Shown in pieces: positions 30,456-37,830 of a stretch of 64,000 nucleotides of DNA (position 1 is the first letter of the stretch; each line of letters begins with the position of its first letter). Position numbers and translations under genes: made by a program. The stretch is from contig CAIVJW010000132.1 in the NCBI GenBank assembly GCA_903906315.1, positions 163,886 through 227,885 on the forward strand, given 5' to 3'. The DNA comes from an uncultured delta proteobacterium. GTDB taxonomy: Bacteria > Myxococcota_A > Polyangia > Polyangiales > Polyangiaceae. The notes under the pieces were generated by a model. That model ran no database searches, was not told the origin of the DNA, and saw nothing but the letters and a program-made list of their open reading frames with translations.

Positions 30456-31166
30456 ATGGCGGACGACAAGAAGCCGGAAACGGGCGAGGACGCCGAGGCG
30501 AAGCCGAAGGTCGACGAGACCGAGAGCACGACCGACCAGGCCGAGCCGAAGGCGGGAGATCCGAAAGCGGAGGCGTCCGAGGACGCCGAGGCCGAGGCTC
30601 CCGCGGGGGGCAAGGCGCAGGAGCCAGAGCCGAAGGAGCCCGAGGCCGAGGCCACGGAGTCGAGGGCCGCGGAGCCCGAGGCCAAGGCTTCCCCGACGGC
30701 GGAGGAGCCCGCCGCGGGCGCGCTCCCTCCTGCCGACGGCGAGCACGACGGCCACGGCGGTCACGACCCGACCGAGGTCGAGTCGGACCGGCCGCCGACG
30801 GGTCCGATCGTGCTCTCGATCCTCCTGTCCGTCGCGGCCATCGTGGCCGTGGTGGTCGGCGTGAACGAGATCTTCCGCTCGGTGGTCGGCAACGAGCTAA
30901 ACGAGAAGGTCTACGACTACCCGTCCGCGGCTCTCAGGCAGCTGCGCGCCGAGGAGACGCAGAAGCTCGGGCGCTACCAGTACGCGAGCAAGAAGGATGG
31001 CGTCGTTCGCATCCCGCTCGACCGTGCGATCGCGATCACGCTGCAGGACTACTCGCGCCGCGAGCCGCCTCCGGCTCCGGCGCCGACGGCAGACTCCGTC
31101 GCAGCGCCGGCGGGGTCGGCGAGCGCAGCGACGTCCGCCGCTCCCGAGGTCCGAGACCACAAGTGA
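30456..31166 (+). CDS. Acidic single-pass membrane protein of act-cox operon, unknown function
   Basis: The product has 236 residues; ATG 30456 has AGGAGAG at 30444-30450. Residues 1-105 are almost entirely Glu, Ala, Pro, Lys and Asp, without structure, ending in a His-rich patch (EHDGHGGHD). One membrane helix follows (GPIVLSILLSVAAIVAVVVGV), then a short conserved-looking domain, LNEKVYDYPSAALRQL and QYASKKDGVVRIPLDRAIAI, then an Ala/Pro-rich tail. Small one-helix proteins with a comparable IPxDRAM-type motif occur between act and cox genes in other bacteria and may be the ActG-like or assembly component; that equation is an inference. Its stop overlaps the SCO1 start. Confidence 0.82.
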   Translation: MADDKKPETGEDAEAKPKVDETESTTDQAEPKAGDPKAEASEDAEAEAPAGGKAQEPEPKEPEAEATESRAAEPEAKASPTAEEPAAGALPPADGEHDGHGGHDPTEVESDRPPTGPIVLSILLSVAAIVAVVVGVNEIFRSVVGNELNEKVYDYPSAALRQLRAEETQKLGRYQYASKKDGVVRIPLDRAIAITLQDYSRREPPPAPAPTADSVAAPAGSASAATSAAPEVRDHK

Positions 31167-32014
31167 CGCTCGCGGGTGCGACTCGGCTTCGCGCGGCCCT
31201 GTGGGGGCTCGCGATCGCGCTGGCCCTCGTGGCACGGCCTGCGCCCGCGCGCGCGGACACCGAGCTACCGAGGGAGTTCGTCGGGATCGACATCGAGGAC
31301 AAGGCGGGCGCGAGTTTGCCCGGGGACGTCCGACTTCGGACGTCCGAGGGGCGGCCCGTCCTGCTCGGTGACTACGTCGACGGCAAGCGGCCGGTCGTGC
31401 TCGTCCTGGCCTACTACGGGTGCCCGAGTCTCTGTTCGCTCGTCCTGAACGGCGCGATGAACGCCATGAAGGGCATCCGCCCCAGCGCGGGCGCCGACTA
31501 CCGATTCCTGGTCGTCAGCTTCGATGGACGTGACACGAGCGAGGTCGCCAAGGCCAAGCGGGCGAGCTACGTCGGCGCGTACGGGCGACCGACGGACGCG
31601 GGATCGTTCGAGTTTTTCACGGGCGAGGCCGCCGAGGTGCGCCGCCTCGCCGATGCCGTGGGCTTCCGGTTCCGCTGGGACGCCGCGACTGAACAGTTCG
31701 CGCACGCCGCGGGCGCGTTCGTCGCGACCCCCGACGGGCGCCTCTCTCGCACGCTCTACGGCGTGAGCTTCCCTCCCAAGGACCTCGAGCTGTCCCTGCT
31801 CGAGGCTTCCGGGGGAAAGATCGGCGGCGCCCTCGGCCGCGTGCTCCTGTTCTGCTTTCACTACGATCCGAACGCCCGGGGCTACGTGCTCGCCTCGATG
31901 CGTCTCATGCAGGCTTCCGGGTTCGTGACGCTCGCCGTGCTCGCGGCGTGGCTCCTCCACTTCTGGCGCATCGAGCGTAGGCGCACGGCTCGAGAGCAAG
32001 CGACGACGACATGA
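31163..32014 (+). CDS. SCO1/SenC-type copper chaperone
   Basis: Thioredoxin-fold protein that delivers copper to the CuA centre of oxidase subunit II. The 283-residue product has an N-terminal signal/anchor (ALWGLAIALALVARPAPARA), the copper-binding CxxxC motif in YYGCPSLCSLVL, and the third ligand His in QFAHAAGAF. A C-terminal membrane helix (FVTLAVLAAWLLHFW) is an additional anchor. GTG start at 31163 overlaps the stop of the acidic membrane protein, and its stop overlaps coxB. Position directly before coxB fits its job. Confidence 0.94.
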   Translation: MTLAGATRLRAALWGLAIALALVARPAPARADTELPREFVGIDIEDKAGASLPGDVRLRTSEGRPVLLGDYVDGKRPVVLVLAYYGCPSLCSLVLNGAMNAMKGIRPSAGADYRFLVVSFDGRDTSEVAKAKRASYVGAYGRPTDAGSFEFFTGEAAEVRRLADAVGFRFRWDAATEQFAHAAGAFVATPDGRLSRTLYGVSFPPKDLELSLLEASGGKIGGALGRVLLFCFHYDPNARGYVLASMRLMQASGFVTLAVLAAWLLHFWRIERRRTAREQATTT

Positions 32015-32958
32015 CGAATACGCCCATCGAACTCGGGTCCTTCTGGCTGCCGAAGCAGAGCTCGACCGTCGCCCCGCAAGTCGACCAGGCGTGGAACGCC
32101 GTCTACTGGGTCGCGGTCTTCTTCTTCGTCCTCGTGGTCACCGGCATGGTGGTCTTCTCGTGGCGGTATCGCCGCAAGAAGGAGGGCGAGGTCACGAGCG
32201 ACGTCGACCACAACACCGCGCTCGAGGTGATCTGGACGCTGATCCCGCTGGGCATCACGATGGGGCTGTTCACCCTCGGCCTGCGCGGGTTCATCAACGC
32301 GTCCGTCGCGCCGGCGGACGCGATCGAGATCCACGTGACCGCGCAGAAGTGGTCGTGGTCGTTCACCTACCCGAACGGCACGACGACGGCTGAGCTCGGG
32401 GTCCCGAAGGACAAGCCCGTCAAGCTCGTCATGAGCTCGACCGACGTCCTCCACAGCCTCTACGTGCCTGAGTTCCGCATCAAGCAGGACGTCATCCCGG
32501 GCACCTACACGACGCTTTGGTTCCAGGCGACGGAGGCCAAGGAGGTCGCCCTCCTCTGCACGGAGTACTGCGGGACGGGGCACTCCGACATGGCTGCCAA
32601 GATCACCGTGATGGAGGGCCCGAAGTACCTGGAGTGGCTCGACGCGAACGGCGACGGCGCCGACAAGCCGCCGGCCGAGCGAGGCAAGAGCCTGTTCACG
32701 ACGAAGAGCTGCGCGGGCTGCCACTCCGTGGACGGCACCCGGGTCGTCGGCCCGAGCATGAAGGGCGTGTTCGGCAAGATGGAGGATCTCGCCGACGGGA
32801 CGCAGGTCAAGGTGGACGAGAACTACCTGCGCGAGAGCCTCCTCAACCCGAATGGCAAGGTCGTGAAGGGCTACCAGCCGCTCATGCCGTCGTTTCAGGG
32901 GCAGCTCAAGGACAAGGACATCGACGCGATCATCGCGTACCTCAAGACGGTGAACTGA
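32011..32958 (+). CDS. coxB: caa3-type cytochrome c oxidase subunit II (CuA plus haem c)
   Basis: 315-residue subunit that accepts electrons at the dinuclear CuA centre and carries a fused cytochrome c. Two N-terminal helices are followed by the cupredoxin domain with HSLYVPEF and the CuA loop CTEYCGTGHSDM (Cys183, Cys187, His191). The C-terminal domain has haem site CAGCH (Cys234-His238) and a likely axial Met in QPLMPSF. This architecture defines caa3 oxidases. ATG start overlaps the SCO1 stop by four bases. Confidence 0.96.
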   Translation: MTNTPIELGSFWLPKQSSTVAPQVDQAWNAVYWVAVFFFVLVVTGMVVFSWRYRRKKEGEVTSDVDHNTALEVIWTLIPLGITMGLFTLGLRGFINASVAPADAIEIHVTAQKWSWSFTYPNGTTTAELGVPKDKPVKLVMSSTDVLHSLYVPEFRIKQDVIPGTYTTLWFQATEAKEVALLCTEYCGTGHSDMAAKITVMEGPKYLEWLDANGDGADKPPAERGKSLFTTKSCAGCHSVDGTRVVGPSMKGVFGKMEDLADGTQVKVDENYLRESLLNPNGKVVKGYQPLMPSFQGQLKDKDIDAIIAYLKTVN

Positions 32959-32982
32959 GGCCGGCGAGGAGCAAAAGGCACC

Positions 32983-34626
32983 ATGTCTCGTAGCATCACG
33001 GTCGACGAGGTCGCCGCCGCACCGGACTCGGGCGGCACCGACTACATCAACGCCACGAAGGGCGTTTGGTCCTGGCTGACGACGGTCGATCACAAGCGGA
33101 TCGGCATCATGTACCTGGTGAGCGTCCTGACGGCGTTCGCCCTCGGCGGCTTCTTCGCGCTGCTGCTCAGGCTCGAGCTGCTCACGCCGAAGCACACGAT
33201 CATGAGCGCGGACACCTACAACCAGGCGTTCACGCTGCACGGCGTGGTGATGGTGTTCCTCTTCATCATTCCGAGCATCCCGGGCGCGCTCGGCAACTTC
33301 TTCCTGCCGATCATGATCGGCGCGAAGGACGTCGCGTTCCCGAGGCTCAACCTGCTGAGCCTCTACCTCTACTGGATCGGGGCGATCTTCGCGCTGTCGT
33401 CGATCCTGTCGAGCGGCCTAGACACGGGCTGGACGTTCTACGTGCCCTACTCGTCGACGACCAACACGGCGGTCGTGAACGTCACGCTCGGCGCGTTCGT
33501 CCTCGGCTTCTCGAGCATCCTCACCGGGCTGAACTTCATCGTCACGCTGCACAAGCTGCGCGCGCCCGGCGTCGGCTGGTTCAAGATGCCGCTGTTCCTG
33601 TGGGGCCTGTACGCGACCAGCATCGTGCAGATCCTCGCCACGCCCGTGCTCGGCATCACGCTGCTGCTGCTCGTCTTCGAGCGCACGCTGCACATCGGCA
33701 TCTTCGACCCGGCGCTCGGCGGCGACCCCGTGCTGTTTCAGCACTTCTTCTGGTTCTACAGCCACCCGGCCGTCTACATCATGATCCTGCCCGGGATGGG
33801 CATCATCAGCGAGCTCATCGCGGTGCACGCGCACCGCAAGGTGTTCGGCTACAAGGCCATCGCCTTCTCGAGCGTCGCCATCGCGCTCGTCGGCTTCCTC
33901 GTGTGGGGTCACCACATGTTCGTCGCCGGGCAGAGCGAGCTCGCCTCGACGATCTTCTCGTTTCTCACCTTCCTCGTCGCCATTCCGAGCGGCGTGAAGG
34001 TGTTCAACTGGATCGGCACCCTCTGGGGTGGATCCATCAGCTTCAAGGCGCCGATGCTGTTCGCGCTGAGCTTCCTCTTCCTGTTCACCATCGGCGGTCT
34101 CACCGGTGTGTTCCTCGGCATGCTCAGCGTGGACATGCACCTCCACGACACGTACTTCGTCGTGGCCCACTTCCACTACGTGATGATGGGCGGCACGGTG
34201 ACCGCGTTCGTGGGCGGGCTCCACCACTGGTGGCCGAAGATGACCGGGCGCATGTACAGCGAGAAGCTCGCGGTGCTCTCGTGCGCGCTCTACTTCATCG
34301 GCTTCAACGCGACGTTCTTCACCCAGTTCCTGATGGGCAGTCGCGGCATGCCGCGCCGCTACTACAACTACCTGGACCAGTTCCAACCCCTGCATGCGTT
34401 CTCGACCTTCGGGTCGTGGATCCTCGGCGCGGCGTTCCTCGTCATGCTCTACAACCTGCTCAACTCGCTGAAGAACGGCGAGCGAGCGCCGAAGAACCCG
34501 TGGGGCGGGCTCTCGCTCGAGTGGGAGACGGCCTCGCCGCCGGTGACCGAGAACTTCGTCCACGTGCCGCACGTCGAGCACGGGCCGTACGACTACGCGG
34601 CCACGGTCGCGCGGAGGGCTTCGTGA
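32983..34626 (+). CDS. coxA: caa3-type cytochrome c oxidase subunit I, A2 (YS-motif) class
   Basis: 547-residue catalytic subunit with the haem a / haem a3-CuB oxygen-reducing site. CuB ligands are in WFYSHPAVY and HHMFVAG; the haem ligands are in [13 protein letters not shown]. In helix VI the usual GHPEVY is replaced by YSHPAVY. The loss of the D-channel Glu and presence of Tyr-Ser is the mark of the A2 class, first described in Rhodothermus. ATG 32983 has a GAGGAG site 12-17 bases upstream. The gap after coxB (24 bases) is the widest between the oxidase genes. Confidence 0.97.
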   Translation: MSRSITVDEVAAAPDSGGTDYINATKGVWSWLTTVDHKRIGIMYLVSVLTAFALGGFFALLLRLELLTPKHTIMSADTYNQAFTLHGVVMVFLFIIPSIPGALGNFFLPIMIGAKDVAFPRLNLLSLYLYWIGAIFALSSILSSGLDTGWTFYVPYSSTTNTAVVNVTLGAFVLGFSSILTGLNFIVTLHKLRAPGVGWFKMPLFLWGLYATSIVQILATPVLGITLLLLVFERTLHIGIFDPALGGDPVLFQHFFWFYSHPAVYIMILPGMGIISELIAVHAHRKVFGYKAIAFSSVAIALVGFLVWGHHMFVAGQSELASTIFSFLTFLVAIPSGVKVFNWIGTLWGGSISFKAPMLFALSFLFLFTIGGLTGVFLGMLSVDMHLHDTYFVVAHFHYVMMGGTVTAFVGGLHHWWPKMTGRMYSEKLAVLSCALYFIGFNATFFTQFLMGSRGMPRRYYNYLDQFQPLHAFSTFGSWILGAAFLVMLYNLLNSLKNGERAPKNPWGGLSLEWETASPPVTENFVHVPHVEHGPYDYAATVARRAS

Positions 34627-35306
34627 GCGCACCGGCCGAGATCGTCGAGGGGCAGCCCAGCGCGGAGCGTGGCTCGCCGCAGTTCGAGGTGGCGCACCAC
34701 TTCGACAGCGCCGACACGCAGTTCGACGCCGGGAGGATGGGCGTCTGGCTCTTCCTCGTGACGGAGATCCTGCTCTTCGGTGGGCTCTTCTGCACCTTCG
34801 CGGTGTTTCGCAGCTGGTACTTCGAGGACTTCGTCGAGGCGCACCACCACCTCAACAAGGTCATGGGCGGCGCGAACACGCTCGTGCTCATCGGCTCCAG
34901 CCTCACGATGGCGCTCGCGGTGCGCGCCGCGCAGATGACCGACAAGAAGCAGACGACGCGGATGCTCGTCATCACGCTCCTCTGTGCCGCGACGTTCCTC
35001 GTGGTGAAGTACTTCGAGTACTCGGCCAAGTTCGAGCACGGGCTGCTGCCCGGCGCGTACTTCCACGGGGAAGGCTTTCAGGGGACGCACGCGGGGGTGT
35101 TCTTCGCGATCTACTTCCTGATGACCGGCGTGCACGGTCTCCACGTGCTGATCGGCATGGGCCTCATCACGTGGATGCTCATCCGGAACCTGCGTGGCGA
35201 CTTCTCGAGCCGCTACTACGCGCCGGTCGAGAACGTGGGCCTCTACTGGCACCTTGTCGACCTCGTGTGGATCTACCTGTTTCCCCTTCTCTACCTGGTG
35301 GGTTGA
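34623..35306 (+). CDS. coxC: Cytochrome c oxidase subunit III
   Basis: 227-residue membrane subunit that stabilises the oxidase. Seven-helix type, with [13 protein letters not shown] and [18 protein letters not shown] at the C-terminus, both characteristic. The GTG at 34623 overlaps the coxA stop (GTGA). The first 35 residues are hydrophilic; the first helix starts at about [16 protein letters not shown]. The frame is open far upstream only as a coxA shadow. Confidence 0.95.
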   Translation: MSAPAEIVEGQPSAERGSPQFEVAHHFDSADTQFDAGRMGVWLFLVTEILLFGGLFCTFAVFRSWYFEDFVEAHHHLNKVMGGANTLVLIGSSLTMALAVRAAQMTDKKQTTRMLVITLLCAATFLVVKYFEYSAKFEHGLLPGAYFHGEGFQGTHAGVFFAIYFLMTGVHGLHVLIGMGLITWMLIRNLRGDFSSRYYAPVENVGLYWHLVDLVWIYLFPLLYLVG

Positions 35307-35309
35307 GCG

Positions 35310-35750
35310 ATGTCCGATCACGCGCAACACGGACCTGGCGGCCATGGCAAGGACCACGTCCCCCACATCCTGCCGCTCTCCACGTACTTCAAGACGTGGG
35401 GGGCGCTCATGGTGCTCACGGTGATCACCGTCGGCGCGAGCTACCTGAACTTCGGGCCCGGTAACCTGGTCCTCGCGATGCTGATCGCGACGGCCAAGGC
35501 CGCCACCGTGGCGCTGGTGTTCATGCACCTCTATTACGACCACAAGTTTCACGGCGTGATCTTCGTGTCGTCGCTGGTGTTCCTCGGCATCTTCATCGCG
35601 TTCACGATGTTCGACACCGAGACGCGCGGGCGGGCCGAGGCGATGGAGGGGGAGCACCCTGCCAACATCAAGGACCCGTTCGGCGGCACGGCCTCGGAGG
35701 CCGCGGCGAAGGCGAAGCTGAAGCCGGCGGCCGCTCCTGCGCATCACTGA
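35310..35750 (+). CDS. coxD: Cytochrome c oxidase subunit IV (prokaryotic COX4 type)
   Basis: 146-residue protein with three helices: YFKTWGALMVLTVITVGASY, LVLAMLIATAKAATVALVFMHL and VIFVSSLVFLGIFIAFTMF. The TAKAxxVxxFMHL pattern marks the bacterial COX4-like subunit of caa3/bo-type oxidases. A His-rich N-terminus and an Ala/Lys-rich tail of about 45 residues flank it. ATG start three bases after coxC. Last structural gene of the run; a hairpin follows. Confidence 0.92.
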   Translation: MSDHAQHGPGGHGKDHVPHILPLSTYFKTWGALMVLTVITVGASYLNFGPGNLVLAMLIATAKAATVALVFMHLYYDHKFHGVIFVSSLVFLGIFIAFTMFDTETRGRAEAMEGEHPANIKDPFGGTASEAAAKAKLKPAAAPAHH

Positions 35751-35752
35751 GG

Positions 35753-35799
35753 CCGCCTGAGGGCTCGGTCCGCGGCGCGAGGGCTCCGCGGTCGGGCGG
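35753..35799 (+). terminator. Candidate terminator after coxD
   Basis: Nested stems: CCGCC (35753-35757) with GGCGG (35795-35799), and inside it CCGCGG (35770-35775) with CCGCGG (35786-35791). No T-tract. Read-through into the RegB-like gene remains possible. Confidence 0.35.
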
Positions 35800-35843
35800 C
35801 GGGCGGGAGTGACGCAACGTCCCCTCACCTGCTGCTCGTTGCT

Positions 35844-37238
35844 ATGCTGGCCCCGAGCGGGCCGGTGGAACACACTCGCGACAATCCACGGCAGGGCGGA
35901 CGCGAAGCGCGCGAGGAGCGCGACGAGCGCGCGGGCGTCGAGGGCTCGGCGTCGAGGCGCGCGCGACAGCTCGCGGTCGCGATCGCAGGCAGGGCTCCGG
36001 TGCTCGCGGACACCGCCGATCGGTGGCTCGTCCAGCTCCGGTGGCTCGCGCTCGCGGGGATGACGGCGACCGTGCTGCTGGGCAAGCGGCTGGTCCCGGC
36101 GATCTCCCTCCCTCCCCTGCTCGGAGCGCTCGGGCTCATCGCGGTCGTCAACGTCGCGTGGTCGCTCGCGGTGCGGCGAGCAGCCTCCAGCGCGCCGCGT
36201 TTCGTGTCGGGGCAGCTCGCGGTCGACCTGGCCCTCGTGACGGCGCTCCTCTGGCTGTCGGGCGGGCTGCGCAGCCCGTTCGCCGTCTTCCTCACGTTTC
36301 ACCTCGCGCTCGCGGGGATCCTCGCGTCGTGGCGCACGACGCTCGGGCTGCTCCTGCTGACATTCGGCGCGATGGTGGTGCTGCTCGGTGCGGCGCCGTT
36401 GCCGCTGGAGAGCGCGCCGATCGGGCGCGCGGGGATCGAGCTTCTGGGCGGGCTCGTCTCGATGGCGTCGCTCACGGGGTTCCTCGGCTTCGTCGTGCTC
36501 GCGTACGCCCGGCGACTGGAGCTGCTCCGCGAGGATGCCGCGCGGAACGAGAAGCTCGCGATGCTCGGGCGGCTCGTCGGCGGCATGTCCCACGAGCTCG
36601 CGACCCCGCTCGCGACGATCCTGCTCGCGAGCGGGGATCTGGCGGAGCTGGTGGACGAGAGCGCGCCCGAGGCGGCGGGTCTCGCGCGGACGGTCGCGGA
36701 GGAGGCCCGGCGCGCGAGCGATCTCATCGGGCTGATGCGCGGGCACGTGCGGCCGGATGAGCGCGCCGAGGTCGTCGATCTCGCCGCGCTCGTGGGCGAG
36801 ATCGCCGTGGCCGAGCTCGATCGGCTCGGGTTCGGCGGCGAGCGGGTCGTCGTGGCGCCGGGGCCGCTGCTCGCGCCGGTGATCACGGTCGCCCTCCGGC
36901 ACGTGCTGCGGAACGTGCTCGCGAACGCGACGCAGGCGACCGAGGGCGCCTCGGCGTCGCGCATCGAGATCGAGGTCGCCGCGCGGCATGACCGCGTCGA
37001 GGTGCGCGTGAGCGACAACGGGCCCGGGTTCAGCGACGAGATGCTCGCGCACGTCGGGGAGCCGTTCCGCACGACCAAGGAGGCCGAGGGAGGCATGGGC
37101 CTCGGGCTCTACGTGTGCTCGGTGCTCGCCGAGCGGATGGGCGGCACGCTCCGCGTGGGGCACGGCGCGTGGGGCGGCGCCGAGGTCGTGCTACGGCTCG
37201 GGCCGCCCGTGCGCAGCAAGGCGAAGGAGACGGCGTGA
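35844..37238 (+). CDS. RegB/PrrB-like membrane histidine kinase
   Basis: The product has 464 residues. Six helices between residues 60 and 225 form the sensor, with GGLRSPF at the position of the RegB quinone-binding motif GGxxNPF (Asn to Ser here). The H-box is GGMSHELATPLATI with phospho-acceptor His250, very close to RegB. Where RegB carries its redox-active Cys (RCRDIL) this protein has RASDLI, so that redox switch is absent. The ATPase domain shows NVLANATQA, DNGPGF and GMGLGLY. Start is uncertain: the ATG at 35844 lies within TGCTATGCT, an extended -10-like element, and GTG 35865 is an alternative. The gene lies 93 bases after coxD; its stop overlaps the regulator start. Confidence 0.9.
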   Translation: MLAPSGPVEHTRDNPRQGGREAREERDERAGVEGSASRRARQLAVAIAGRAPVLADTADRWLVQLRWLALAGMTATVLLGKRLVPAISLPPLLGALGLIAVVNVAWSLAVRRAASSAPRFVSGQLAVDLALVTALLWLSGGLRSPFAVFLTFHLALAGILASWRTTLGLLLLTFGAMVVLLGAAPLPLESAPIGRAGIELLGGLVSMASLTGFLGFVVLAYARRLELLREDAARNEKLAMLGRLVGGMSHELATPLATILLASGDLAELVDESAPEAAGLARTVAEEARRASDLIGLMRGHVRPDERAEVVDLAALVGEIAVAELDRLGFGGERVVVAPGPLLAPVITVALRHVLRNVLANATQATEGASASRIEIEVAARHDRVEVRVSDNGPGFSDEMLAHVGEPFRTTKEAEGGMGLGLYVCSVLAERMGGTLRVGHGAWGGAEVVLRLGPPVRSKAKETA

Positions 37239-37777
37239 GCAGGAAGATCGAGACGGCGCTGCTCGTGGACGACGACGACGCGTTCCGGACGACGTTGCAG
37301 GGGGCGCTCCGGCGGCGGGGCGTGCGCGCGCGGACCGCGGCGACGGTCGACGAGGGGCTGGTCGCGCTCGAGTACGAAGCGGCCGACCTCATCGTCATCG
37401 ACTACCGGATGCCGAAGACCAACGGGCTCTCGGCGCTGTCCCGGTATCGCCGGATCGCACCGGACGCGGCGATCCTCATGCTGACGGGGTACGGGGAGAT
37501 CCCCCTGGCGGTGGCGGCCGTGAAGGAGGGGGCCGACACGCTGCTCACGAAGCCGATCGACGCGGATCGGCTCCTGCGGGAGGCGGCGGCGATCGTGGGA
37601 AGGCCGAGGTCCGACACGCTCGTGCCGGCGCCGCAGGGGCTCTACAAGCTCGACGACCTCGAGCGGGAGGCGATCCGCGGCGCGCTCAAGCAGTCCGGCG
37701 GCGTCGTCGCCGCGGCGGCGAAGCTGCTCGGGATCGACCGGCGGACGTTGCAGCGGAAGCTCAAGCGCTTCGACTGA
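37235..37777 (+). CDS. RegA/PrrA-like response regulator
   Basis: 180-residue two-domain regulator: receiver (1-120) with acidic pocket DDDD at 12-15, phospho-acceptor Asp56 in VIDYRMP and Lys in TKPID, then a Fis-type helix-turn-helix at the C-terminus (IRGALKQSGG; RRTLQRKLKR). This compact layout without an ATPase domain is that of RegA, the global regulator of respiratory genes in Alphaproteobacteria. GTG start at 37235 overlaps the kinase stop (GTGA). By position it may regulate the act-cox operon; no binding site was verified. Confidence 0.91.
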   Translation: MSRKIETALLVDDDDAFRTTLQGALRRRGVRARTAATVDEGLVALEYEAADLIVIDYRMPKTNGLSALSRYRRIAPDAAILMLTGYGEIPLAVAAVKEGADTLLTKPIDADRLLREAAAIVGRPRSDTLVPAPQGLYKLDDLEREAIRGALKQSGGVVAAAAKLLGIDRRTLQRKLKRFD

Positions 37778-37787
37778 CGGGGAGGGC

Positions 37788-37821
37788 CGCGTAGCACGAC
37801 GGAGGGGCGTCGTGCTACGCG
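37788..37821. terminator. Bidirectional terminator hairpin, 13-bp perfect stem
   Basis: CGCGTAGCACGAC (37788-37800) and GTCGTGCTACGCG (37809-37821) are fully complementary around an 8-base loop. It fills the 53-base gap between the convergent RegA-like gene and the macroglobulin gene. Confidence 0.75.
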
Positions 37822-37830
37822 CGGGCGTCG

